The notes: generated by a model from the sequence alone, not told the origin. DNA of 64,000 bases from Sphagnum compactum (GCA_965153455.1 OZ234495.1:9296875-9360874), one strand, 5' to 3'; counted from the first letter of the stretch, positions 25,876-36,095 are shown. Translations and numbers: made by a program.

Positions 25876-26080
25876 GGTGCATTCACACTTGGTGTTAGGG
25901 ACTCTAGTGTTGAATCCAAGCTAATAGTCATTTGGCACTTAAACCTATTTCCCATGAAGATTTTGTGTTAAGCTAACATTTATTTAACATTAAGCTATCA
26001 CCCATTTAACATTGGGTGCCACCTAGGATGCCACCTAGATTTTCATTTAACACTAACTTAACATCAAGTGTGAATGCACC
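25876..26080. mobile_element. 205-bp MITE, terminal repeat GGTGCATTCACACTTG
   Basis: Left end GGTGCATTCACACTTGGTGT at 25,876 and right end, its inverse, CAAGTGTGAATGCACC ending 26,080. The subterminal TTAAC/GTTAA steps are also inverted. No coding capacity. Partial relatives are at 3,077-3,165 and 54,346-54,470. No clear target-site duplication was seen. Confidence 0.85.
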
Positions 26081-26294
26081 ACAAGTAATGTGTAAGAACC
26101 CTGTCTCTAAATAAATAGCTATTACACATTGAATGGTTAACTTTAGTTCACTCAAGATAACTAAGAAAACAAATGCAGAATATGGAATGGAGTAATCCCA
26201 TTATTGGCTTGAAAAAACAACATTTTCAGACTTTGCATACAACCCTAATGGTCCCTTTCTACCATTTTCCATTGATGGGTTAGATCTAATGGCC

Positions 26295-26526
26295 AGGGTG
26301 AACCAGCACCTGGTTTGGTACCTTCACCTTTCTGAGTGAGTGAGTGAGGTCTCTCTCACTTAATGACCATTATTGAGCCCAAAAAAAAATTTGTTAGATT
26401 TGAACTCAAAGACTCCTGATTTAGTCTAAGCATGGGAAATAATAATTGTAATATTTACAAATAATTTAAATGGATTTTGGGATTTTTAACCATGGTACCA
26501 ACATGTGGGTGCTGCTGGTTCACCCT
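26295..26526. mobile_element. ~230-bp MITE, terminal repeat AGGGTGAACCAGCA
   Basis: AGGGTGAACCAGCACC...TTGGTACC (26,295-26,322) is inverted at 26,494-26,526 (GGTACCAA...TGCTGGTTCACCCT). The interior is AT-rich and non-coding, with a GAGT run. The family was not recognised. Confidence 0.75.
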
Positions 26527-26649
26527 AGGTGTTTCTCAAACCCTATTAGGTATACATTTAACCATTAGTTCACTCAAGATAATTTTAAAAAAATAAAATA
26601 AAAATTCAGACCACCAAATTCCAGCAATTTCCATTTTCCCAGACCACTA

Positions 26650-27045
26650 ATACATAATTGTACTGTTACTTCTGTAATTTGGATACATTGTACTCTGTGA
26701 TTTATGTATTTCGTACTTGAAAGCGTAGAGTTCATGCATACGGAATGCATACCTGTCACTTCAATTGGCTAAAATGAGTAATATACGTGTATTTGTACTG
26801 TTATGTGCCTCCTTATTTGTATTGTACTCTGTCATTTTACGTATTTTATACCATAGCGGAAACCAAAGAGTTCATGCATACGGAGATCATGCGTACCTAG
26901 TAACTAGTAACTACCTGTCACGTCAAAGTCTGGCTAAAATGAGTAATATACGGGTATTGTACTGCTTTCTGTACTCTGTCTTTTTACGTATTTCGTATAG
27001 AAGGCTAGGAGTTCCTACATACGGGACCAGCTGCGTACCTGATTC
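26650..27045. repeat. Imperfect ~165-bp tandem repeat rich in GTAC
   Basis: GGCTAAAATGAGTAATATAC starts units at 26,767 and 26,932; a truncated unit precedes from about 26,650. Each unit carries TGTACTG, TGTACTCTGT, TTACGTATTT, GAGTTCATGCATACGG and GCGTACCTG-like blocks in order. About nine GTAC tetramers fall within 400 bp. The ORF across it is a by-product of the repeat. Confidence 0.75.
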
Positions 27046-27232
27046 ACAGCTGCGACTGCCTTTGTTGCGTGCGGGAGCTCAGATTCTTGGCAGGAAGAAA
27101 TCAGAGTTTGAACTTCGGTTATGGCGCGAATCCGCGTAGCTGGAACGGAGCAGGTCGTTTTTAAACGAGATCTAGATCCCTTTTTTTTTTTTTTTCTTTT
27201 TGGGAAAATTTTGCAGCTGCAATGAAGCGATG

Positions 27233-28272
27233 ATGTATCGCAACTCCGGAGAATCATGGGCCCAAGAACTTATAATTAGGACGATGATCAGGTCCATTAT
27301 ACCTGCAGGAAAGAAAAAACACATACCATGAGATTCAAGTTAGAACTCCCAAACATTTCCACCCCCATGTCGAAAGACCATGTGGATCAGTGAACTACGT
27401 ACAAGCTGCTGCACTAGCACAGCTAGCTAGAAATCGTAAGTGATCAGACGATGATGCAGATCCTAAGGAATTAGTGTATAACGCATTCTTTCAATGCGAT
27501 GTCGTACACTTAGCGTCTCCTTTATATAAGCGCTGAGGATCCATCTTCACACATTGCTGCGCATTGCTCTTCAATTCATCATATAAGCTGGTCCAGCAAC
27601 CAGCTAGGGTTGGAATTCGCAAATTAGCTCTATGGAAGCAGCTTGATCACGAAAAAAAAACGAAAGAAACGAACATCCGATCAGGATATAATAAAAGTAG
27701 CTCATGATCTATTTAACAAGATGATCTAAATTTTAAAGAGATGCTAGAAAATTCGGCGTCGGCCTAATTCAAACAAACTTATATATGTATCCCCCAAGAA
27801 TCGAAAAGAAAAGAAAAAACAAAATCGACAGCCACCGACAACGACAAATATTATATGAGAGCTGCTGGAAGCTGAAGAGTTAAAGCTATGAAAGAAACTT
27901 TGAAGCTGGCTGCAGCTAGCTGCACATGAAGACCAGATCAAATTGTACTATAACCCAAGAGAATGGTTTTCAGCGCCGCCCACGGTCACAATACAGCTGC
28001 AGACCGTAGAAGACAATTTTTGGAGCTCTAAGAACATGGTTCTTCTTGAGATGAAATCACATACCAGATGCTAGCGGAGCTGGTGCTGGACTGGTCGCTG
28101 CGCGCCTGAACACATGAAGAGGGCTTGGGCTTGAGTACTGCATAATTTGTGCCGAGGTTAACGGCCGGAATATCACAACTCATGAAATATTGTTCTGCAG
28201 TTTCAGCAATGAGTGGTACTGATCTGCAAAGGTGGGTGATGAGCTGCAGTCAACAACAGCTGCTGATGCCGT
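27233..28272 (-). pseudogene. LHCB: Broken third Lhcb copy
   Basis: Exon 1 homology runs from 28,272 to 28,075 on the minus strand: ACGGCATCAGC stands where the intact genes have ATGGCGTCAGC (start codon lost), then CCTTTGCAG...TTGCTGAA, and a readable VQARSDQSSTSSASIW end. The phase-2 donor is retained (TG/GTATGT). After a ~770-nt intron, exon 2 resumes at 27,302 behind CTGCAG with GTAT..GGACCTGAT..CGTCC and TTCTTGGGCCCAT, interrupted by small insertions. Homology stops near 27,233, so all three membrane helices are missing. It lies between and in the same orientation as the two intact copies, so it is a tandem duplicate that decayed in place. Confidence 0.85.
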
Positions 28273-28549
28273 GAGTAGTAGTACTACTGCTGATGCTACT
28301 GCAGCTTACGAGAGATCGATCGACAACAAGCAAGTGGAATTCTCTTCTACAACGAAGGATGAGGGAGGAGGAGCCCGGGAAGAGTCTGTGAGAGAACTGT
28401 GTGCGGGAACTGCTCGGCAGGCCGAATGCGAGCTACAAGAAGGGAAGCCCAGTGCATGCACCAGGATGGAATTCCGTCCAAGTCCCGATGATCCGCCCCT
28501 CGATTGGCACCTCGACTGGCCACCAAATTATATGGTCACTGACCAGGTT

Positions 28550-29235
28550 GCTGAGGATTGATTTACATTATTGTAATTTAATTAAATAATAAAAGAGTGA
28601 AAATGTAATGGTGCATAAAACACAGGAGTAGGGCATGTTTTAAAATCAATTTTGTATATGTGCTATAATTATATGTAAAATTCCCTTTTCCCTGCTTTTA
28701 GTCTGTGTGTGTTTGTTTTGTGTGAAATTTCCCCCAAAAAGAAAAAATATAAATTAAAAAAGAACATTCTTCTGTATTAATATTTTTCCTTTTTTTGGGA
28801 AAACATCACCAATTATTTGAAAAATATTTTTAAAAACAAATGTTTTCACCACATTTGGACTTTAGCATGGTAGCATTTTGTTTAACTAGTTTTTTTTAAC
28901 TATTTAGACAAGCTCTAGAAACCCTTTTTGCCATGTATTATTACTTAATCCCTCTTGGGAAGCTAGCCAATGATGCAACATCAGAAATATCATTGCTTTC
29001 AGTAGGTCAAAATGGGATTTGCTATTTTTCACAACCCCATCATTTTTATTTATTTATTTAATTAATTTTTCAATCTTGTGATGTAGCCAAAAGCCAAGCC
29101 AAAAGTGATATGATCATCCATAAGAAGATTCAGCCAAATTGGGTTGCTGAGGAGTGAATTACATTACTCTAATTTAATTATTATAAGATTGAAATATAAT
29201 GTGCATAAACATAGGACTAGGGCAGGGTTTTTCTT
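28550..29235. repeat. Duplicated ~85-bp block and MITE-end relics
   Basis: GGTTGCTGAGGATTGATTTA (28,547 on) through AATTTAATT and GTGCATAAA...ACAGGAGTAGGGC recurs at 29,143-29,225 in diverged form. TCTTGTGATGTAGCCAAA at 29,077 and 29,657 matches the terminal repeat of the MITE at 38,038, each followed by ATCATCCATAAGAA and TAGCCAAATT-type sequence, but without the partner end. Confidence 0.6.
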
Positions 29236-29843
29236 TTTTCAAATTCCTCAAGTAGGCGCACTGGCTAGGATCTTCAGCATTAATTAGCAGTAAATGGCGA
29301 CTGTCCTGGAGGACAAGTAAATCTTTTTTGGAATCCTGCCTAGTTCTGGCGACTTACAGTAACACGGTGTCTAAATCTGGCGACTTCTAGCCTTTTTTCC
29401 TCTAGATATGGCGATTTGTTTTTGAAACTCCCCAAAATTCCCTTTGTTAGATTCGCCAGCCGTTTTTTTTTGTCGTCAAGTGGCGAAAATTAGCCAAAAA
29501 AAATAAAAATCCCTGGACTAGGGCACATGTTGTAGACCCTAATTTTTTAAAAAAATGAATATTTTTATTTGTGCTGCAATATGTATAATTATCTTTTGCC
29601 TAGTTTGAGTAGATTAAAATAGGCTCTACGGTAGAATCATTTAAAAAAAAAATTCGAATCTTGTGATGTAGCCAAAGTGATGGTCATCCATAAGAAAATT
29701 TAGCCAAATTAGGCTAATATATATGAGATAAATGAAAGTTACAGAATTTAAGCATCCTTCTATATATATTGTTGGGCACCTACTAGAAAGAAATACAGAA
29801 ATCCTATTGTAGAAAATTCTGGCTACTCTATCTTGAATACAGT

Positions 29844-29932
29844 GGACTTTTCATTAAAAATGGCCAAATTTCACTGCATTTCATTTCATCATGAAATGCA
29901 GTGAAATTTGGCCATTTTTAATGAAAAAGTCC
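29844..29932. repeat. Near-perfect 41-bp inverted repeat (hairpin)
   Basis: Left arm GGACTTTTCATTAAAAATGG... to TGCATTTCAT (29,844-29,884), loop TTCATC, right arm ATGAAATGCAGTG... to AATGAAAAAGTCC (29,891-29,932). The arms differ by one A insertion in the right arm. A transcript would fold into an ~41-bp stem. It contains the GGCCAAATTT core also used at the ends of the 38-kb MITE. Confidence 0.92.
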
Positions 29933-29939
29933 ATTGAAT

Positions 29940-32370
29940 ATATATAGGTGGAAGTCAGATTTTTGAGGTCAAATTTAATTGAATATTTTTCTCCAAAAAA
30001 ATCACGGCAAGACATAGCTTATGTTCCCTAAAGTATAACCCTAAAAATGATGTGTTGAAAACAATTCTTCCTTTAGTACTCCTTGGATGCATATATGAAA
30101 TGGTGGTAAACCATTTATGGAGGAGCATTGGTAGACTTGTTACAATTGAGAGGCATTAGATTTGTAAGGTTTGTGGTGTCTAGATTTTTCAGTCAAGCTT
30201 TCCTTTAATTTGGGCTTTGGCTTTGTGAGGTACCTACATAGTAAAAATGAGATTTACTCGAGACAGTCCAACATATAATAAGTTGTTACATATACCCTCA
30301 GGTTATATAAATTTATAGGAGAAGGATGTTGTTGGTGGCCCACTGTGGTTTTCACCATGACAAAAAATTTCCATGATTCAAATGTTGTCAAAAACATGTT
30401 TTTCCGGAATTTTGTTTGTTCATGGTGGAAGACATTAAATCATGAAAAAAGAATTAAAACTGAAAGTGAACTTGTGTTCATGGTAGAAGACATTAAATCA
30501 TAAAAGAAAATTAAAACTGAAGGTTGTCACGGATACCATGAGGTTACACAAATTTACCATGATGTTGTTGATGTCCCAATATGGTTTTCACCATGGCAAC
30601 AAAATTCATGATCCAATTATACACACAATCGGGTCATACAAAATTGTGTACATACCATAGTACCTTGGCAACTTTCACTAATTATATTATTTTCTGAAAT
30701 TTGGAAATTCTCAAAAAGAAATTCAAAGAGCAAAATTATGTGAAGGGGAAACCTTGAATCTTCAGGATTATTTTATTTTGTTAAAATGAAAATTTCAAAA
30801 TTAATTAAGTAAAATTATCCAAGAGATAAAGTGTGTGTAGTAGAAGTTGTTGCCAAGGTACTATAGTATACGAAATCTGTAGAACATGGGTCCCTCTATA
30901 ATACAAGACCTTGAATTTTTGTATAATTTTTTTTCAAATTTTTTTTTTGATTTTTCAACAGTGGTAATTTTTTGGTTGAAAAATCTCTGTGACCCTTCCA
31001 ATTGAGTCCCTTATGACAGTTGACTACTGAAGTAGTAGCATCTAGGTGGAATGTGCACTCTGGATCTATTCTAGAGGATTATTTGTCATGGCTTTGTTAG
31101 AATATAAAATGATTTGTGTATTCCACTTTAGAGAAAAAAAAGGATAATAATTTTGCAAGAAAATCTGGGATCTTCTGTACTATCTCCTCATTGGGTTTTG
31201 AGGATTTTGTCTTATCCTGTTTGCAGGTGATTTCTTGGCTGGGATTTGTGTGCATGATGGCAGATCTTCATGTCCAAACTTATATTAACTTGTTTCACTT
31301 TGGGGGATGATTTATGAACTTGACTGTGTGTGAGTGACTTCCTCCCATCATTACTAGACTTGTACTCATTGGTCTTAATAAAGGCTGACTAATTGGAAAA
31401 TAGTGAATTTATTTATCTACTGAACGAGGACCAGTGAATTGCATCCATGTTTTGTAATAGTGATTATTCACAACCCAATGACTTCCTCCCAACAACATAT
31501 GTTGGACATATGTGTGTAACTTAAAAAATGACCACACTTGACTTCCACAAGTGCCTAGTGATTACCATGCTTGCCCAGGCTGGTGGGAGGGGGCAAAAAG
31601 ATTGGTCCAGTAGATTGTTCAAAAACCTTTTAACACTAATGCCCATGGATAATCAACAAATGCACATAGATAGCCCTATTTGAGTTGGGTAGTTGGGCCG
31701 AAAAATTGAGCTAATTGGGTCATGTCTACCATTACTTTTTGCTTCAATGAGGAAAAAGCCTCATACCTGCCTTATTGAGCAAGTCTTCACAAGTTGTCTT
31801 GCAGTTTACTGGCAGAATGGGCTGCTATTGCCAATTCTATTCTTTTCTACCTACCTACCGCCTATCTACCTACTACCTACCTATGCTAGGTAGAAATGTT
31901 GTGTGTAGTTTTCAGCCCAGACAAATCTTGAAGAAGATTGTTTGAAATTCAATTTTTGACAAATCTCCAATTGGAAAGAATAGAATTTTCAGAGAAAAGA
32001 AGTGCCTAGATCTGCAACATAATCATACATCTTTACAAACAGGTTTAGATCCAACCAGATTGATCATATAATAAGCGCCATGCATGCATACGTGCTGCAT
32101 TGAGACAGTAGACCAGCAGGTGTTTAGAGATTTCGTAGATCCTGTAATTTTACAACAGTTTTGCTATTGCTGCTGCTGCTAACTCATGAGTTTCGAGTAG
32201 TACATGATCTCATTGATCATGTGTATTATAGCCTGTTGCACAGTACTTATTATTACAAACTGGTAGCAACCACGATAGCTGCATCAAACTATTGATTTAT
32301 CCAGAGACATCAATTGAGCAGAAGTCTAAGTCGAAATAATTTGAAGTGTGATCTGCAAGCCATGTTGATG
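29940..32370. other. Intergenic with small duplications
   Basis: No gene. 30,421-30,472 is tandemly repeated at 30,479-30,530 (TTCATGGTGGAAGACATTAA, AAATTAAAACTGAA). GATGTTGTTG...GGTTTTCACCATG at 30,326 recurs at 30,550. TGAACGAGGACCAGTGAATT (31,421) is related to 59,420-59,460. A CTACC tract lies at 31,850-31,890. Confidence 0.5.
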
Positions 32371-32377
32371 GAGAGCT

Positions 32378-32383
32378 TTATTA
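32378..32383 (-). terminator. Polyadenylation signal of Lhcb copy 2
   Basis: Minus-strand AATAAA about 70 nt past the stop codon at 32,453. Confidence 0.5.
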
Positions 32384-32452
32384 ACAAACAAGCCTGGGAA
32401 ATTTCAGGTGGCATAATTAGAATGGGGAAGAGACTAGACTCTAGGATCTAGT

Positions 32453-33664
32453 CTAAGATCCGGGGGTGAAGTTGGTGGCGTAAGCCCAGGCGTTGTTGGT
32501 AACTGGATCGGCCAAATGGTCGCTCAAATTGGCCAATGGGCCCTTGCCAGTGACTATGGCCTGCACGAAGAATCCAAACATGGAGAACATGGCCAGTCTT
32601 CCGTTCTTCAACTCCTTCACCTTCAGCTCAGCGAAAGTGTCGGGGTCGTCAGCCAAACCCAAAGGATCGAAGGAGCCGCCCGGGTAGATTGGATCAGTAA
32701 CTTCACCCAATGGTCCTCCTGCAACGCGATAGGCCTCGACCGCGCCCATGAGCACCACCTGAGAGGCCCAAATGGCAAGAATGCTCTGAGCATGGACCAA
32801 GGACGGGTTGCCCAAGTAGTCAAGGCCGCCGTCCGAGAAGATCTGAGAACCGGCCTTGAACCATACTGACTCTCCGAATGGTACACCGTTCTTGGCCAGA
32901 AGCTCGGGTGTAACGCAGCCCAAAGCTCCGAGCATGGCCCAGCGTGCGTGAATGACCTCCAGCTCCCTGTTCTTGGCGAAAGTCTCGGGGTCCGCTGACA
33001 ATCCTGCGGTGTCCCAGCCGTAGTCACCGGCAAACTCTCCATTCAAGTATGAAGGGGTATCTCCAGAGAATGGGCCCAAGTACTTGGGACGATCAGGTCC
33101 ATACCTGCAGAGAGGGAAATAAAAAGTTAAAAAAAAACAAGCCCCTGAAAACATCTCAACTCTTAGACAATGTCCAATATCCAAGCAAACAAACAAACAC
33201 AGACTGCAGCAACCCACACAAGAGTTTCATGTAAGTTCTACATTACGACGAGCTGGTGTTTTACTCTTCAATCATAAAAACTAAGCTAAAGCAAGCATCC
33301 TGAGCTCAAACGCTCTGCAACTCTCGACATGATCCCAGCTGCAGCTCATTATTGCAAGTCTGCAAGCTGATTCACGAGACAACAGAGATGATTATATGAA
33401 ATGCGTTTACAACAGCGACTAAAAACTGGAAAGACTTCCTGAGCAGGGAAGAAGAGAATGACATAGTCGACAAACTTAGCTTGATTGGAAATGAAATGAT
33501 GAATAGTATAAAGGGCAAACAAACCAGATGCTAGAGCTGCTAGCGGCCTTGCGCATTGTCACGCGAGCCTCATTGGTGCCGACCTTGCGGGAAAGCTCAC
33601 TGACTGGCTTCAACAATGTCTGGCCTGCGAAGGCAGTTGACGCACAAGCAGTAGCTGACGCCAT
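32453..33664 (-). CDS. LHCB: LHCII chlorophyll a/b-binding protein (copy 2)
   Basis: Exons 33664-33525 and 33104-32453 with a 420-nt GT-AG intron at the same phase-2 position as copy 1; product 263 aa. The transit peptide ([20 protein letters not shown]) is followed by WYGPDR and the same three helices and chlorophyll-ligand motifs. The mature part differs from copy 1 at only four residues seen (YLNGEF, GESVWF, FSDGG, VTNN). Over the 652-nt exon 2 I count about 20 base differences, most of them synonymous, whereas the introns do not align and exon 1 is clearly more diverged. Same role in photosystem II antenna trimers. The start was chosen by the shared MASATAC N terminus. Confidence 0.97.
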
Positions 33665-33960
33665 GTGAATCTGCAGAAAGGAGCTGAGAGCTGGTCACAG
33701 AAGAGAGAGAAGGGGACGATCCTTTCCTTCTCACTAGTTCTTCAGAGCAAGTGCGTGCAAAGGGAATCGCAAGCAGATGCGAGAGAAGAGAGCGAAGAGG
33801 AGGAAGGAGCGCTGCTGGAGACGGAACGAAAACGAACATTGACAGGCAGTTGCTTTTATTGGGATTCGAACCGGCGCTCTATCCGTTTGGACTGCACCCA
33901 ACGACCCTCAAAATCCCGTTGCGCCAATAGGGCACCGCCTAACCGGATATCAAAGCCAAA
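33665..33960 (-). promoter_or_regulatory. Lhcb copy 2 core promoter
   Basis: Minus strand: TATA-like AATAAAAG at 33,853-33,860, ATTGG (inverted CCAAT) at 33,924-33,928, and ATATCCG at 33,944-33,950, 15 nt from the CCAAT box. A second TATCCGG lies just upstream near 33,961. The promoter ends where the hAT-like element begins: its target duplication is at 34,015. Confidence 0.5.
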
Positions 33961-34014
33961 ACCGGATACACCGCTTGTCAAAATACGATTCCCTTTTTGA
34001 TTCCCTTTGAGGTG

Positions 34015-35467
34015 GTCTAGTTAGGCCACAGGGAACCAGCACCCACCAGCGCACCATCCAGGATGGATGGTAAATGGTCAGGAAACAGTTTTCTGTTGGG
34101 TTCCAGTTCCCTAGCTAACCATGGTGGTTACCTCAGTTGCTTCTTTCTACATATATTAACAACTCACAAGCAGGTTGTTAGGAGGTAGGTAGTGAAAACA
34201 ACCTTGCCTATGTATAAACCATCTACAATAGTTTTCTATTTTCCCACCTATACACCTATGTATGAGACCTATTTCTTATAGAATTACTTACCAAGGTGAA
34301 ACCATATTTTGATTCATGCCCCGCACACCTGAAGGTGTACGCCTTCATTTTTGCCAAGACCACGACGCACAAAGAATGGCGTATGTTGGCAAAGATGACG
34401 AATTGTGAAAATTTGAAATCATCATTCACCTCCGTTGGCACACAAGCTTCGCCACCCCTGAAAGCCTCCTCCGCCTACCCAAAGTTCTTCAGTTTCCTGC
34501 CTTCCCTTATCTTTTTGGCACTTTCATGGCTGTTATTTTTTCCACTCTTTATCTAGCATATTATTAAAAACTTAAAATTAAAATTAAAAATTAAACATTT
34601 TAATTAAAATGGTAATTGTTATTATTTTAATCTCTCTCCATTTTCAACATAAACATATCTTTCCTTCTTAACTTTTCAATTCAAAATTTAATCAAACTTT
34701 TTTTGTTTAATTGTATCTTTTTCATTTTATCTTCTAATATCATCCATCACCATAGCCAAAAGTTTTTTGCAACAAGTAACTTAAGCTTTTCAAAAATCTT
34801 CTCAAAAACAAAATTTCACACAATTTTATACTATGGAACATTCAAAAATGTGATCTGGCCCAAGAAAGTCAAGAGTCTAAATTTATGTCCCCAATGCTTA
34901 TGGCCACAAAACAATGAAATAAGATGAATAAATTTAAAAAAAAAACAAAACAAATGAACAAGGAAAAGAAAAAGAAAACAAGGAATATGGGAAGAGGAAA
35001 AAAAAATAGTCATATGGAAGGTAAATTTTTTGAATATTAAAGCTAATAATTATTTTTAATTTTAAAGACAGAGGTGCAGCTGCTAGTAGTTGTGTTTTTT
35101 TTCAATCCTTTGGTATCCGAACTTATACCTAATTTTTTTTTTGTAGCCACAGTGCAAAAAAAATCAACCGAAAGGAAAATCCACCTAGCAAGGCATCCAC
35201 ACGTCGGGCAGCTGCTGGAACCCCGGCATCAGGCCCTCGGCCGGCGTAGGGCAGCAGCCAGCGTGAGTTCCATGTGCGGGAGGCACAGTTGCGCCACTGC
35301 CAGTCCGGCTGACTGAGGAGAATCTTTTTTGAAGATGCTCGCGTACCCCAGGCCCGCCTCTGTTCATGTGCGCGGGCCATGAGTTGAGGTCCATCCACAA
35401 CTGAGTAATAACATTCATCCAGTGGATGGTACGCTGGTGGATGCTGGTTTACTGTGCCTGTCTAGTT
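34015..35467. mobile_element. Non-autonomous hAT-like element (copy B) with 8-bp target duplication
   Basis: The element at 34,023-35,459 starts AGGCCACAGGGAACCAGCA and ends with the inverse of AGGCACAGTAAACCAGCA; the inverted similarity continues for about 55 bp (CACCAGCG, ACCATCCA). It is flanked on both sides by GTCTAGTT (34,015-34,022 and 35,460-35,467), an 8-bp target-site duplication typical of hAT. 34,023-34,314 and 35,379-35,459 match copy A at 17.7-18.1 kb; the ~1.06 kb between them has no counterpart in copy A. That middle part has an AT-rich section and a GC-rich section (35,190-35,400). There is no transposase. It sits immediately upstream of Lhcb copy 2. Confidence 0.88.
35190..35400 (-). 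pseudogene. GC-rich, possibly captured gene fragment inside copy B
   Basis: A GC-rich patch in AT-rich surroundings. On the minus strand it is open in two frames. One reads MDLNSWPAHMNRGGPGVREH and ends LPDVWMPC before a stop; the other gives 89 codons. The product was not recognised. Composition and position inside a non-autonomous element suggest captured host sequence. It could also be non-coding. Confidence 0.35.
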
Positions 35468-35619
35468 TCACCTGCGGAGTTAGGTGGGCAGTTGGGAGTT
35501 CAAATCCCAACTGGAACTCCCACCCCCAACCCCTTGGGACTTCTTCTCATGCTGAGACATATAGACCTCTTCACACACTCTGAAGAAAGACTCGCTTGCT
35601 ATTTTGCAATGTCAACCAC

Positions 35620-35624
<5 letters not shown>

Positions 35625-35651
<27 letters not shown>

Positions 35652-35815
35652 TCTTTCTTGCATACTAAAAAAGGATTCACTTGCTATTTTGTAATCTCTC
35701 AACTGCTATATATATATATATATATTCTTTCTGGCATACCCAAAAGAAGTTTCAATTGTTATTTTGCACTCTCAACCACAAATTTAAAATTAAAAAAAAA
35801 AAAAAATTCTTTCTC
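35625..35815. repeat. Poly(A), (TA)n and T/C-rich low-complexity tract
   Basis: An A run at 35,627-35,650, (TA)n at 35,707-35,724 and a second A run at 35,792-35,806, separated by three related pieces (CTTGCTATTTTGCAATGTCA at 35,593, CTTGCTATTTTGTAATCTC at 35,680, TTGTTATTTTGCACTCTCA at 35,756). Confidence 0.7.
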
Positions 35816-35841
35816 ACACTATCAATCATCTTTGCAGCACA

Positions 35842-36095
35842 GCAAAGTTGGCTCTTCTGCTCACAAAGGACAGACTACTGAATGATGTAATTAAGTGCAA
35901 AGTTGGCTCTTCTGCTCACAAGGGACAGACTACTGAATGATGTAAGTAAGTATGGTGGTTTTTTCAATTTGTTTCCACATTTTGAGGAGTGTTCACCACG
36001 TGTTATTATGTGAACTACTCTGAATGGTTCACCAGGTGTTACTATGTGAACTATGAACTGAATTGTTCACTGGGCGTTGTTGCTATGTGAACTGT
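35842..36095. repeat. 55-bp duplication followed by a ~35-bp triple repeat
   Basis: GCAAAGTTGGCTCTTCTGCT starts two near-identical 55-bp units at 35,842 and 35,897. At 35,990-36,095 three units of the type GTTCACCAGGTGTTACTATG...GTGAACT follow; the first contains the palindrome CACGTG (G-box). Confidence 0.8.

Noticed and set aside
26765-27139. 124-codon plus-strand frame with repeated MSNIRV
   Set aside because: The repetition is explained by the 165-bp tandem repeat.
28232-28561. 109-codon plus-strand frame
   Set aside because: It overlaps antisense the start and upstream region of the dead Lhcb copy and has no recognisable domain.
33861-33926. Functional tRNA gene on the minus strand
   Set aside because: The B box is perfect, but the acceptor, T and anticodon stems do not pair.
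35480-35520. tRNA or SINE at GGGAGTTCAAATCCC
   Set aside because: The motif is inside an 8-bp perfect hairpin (CAGTTGGG..CCCAACTG), and the nearest A-box-like match is only 34 nt away and poor.
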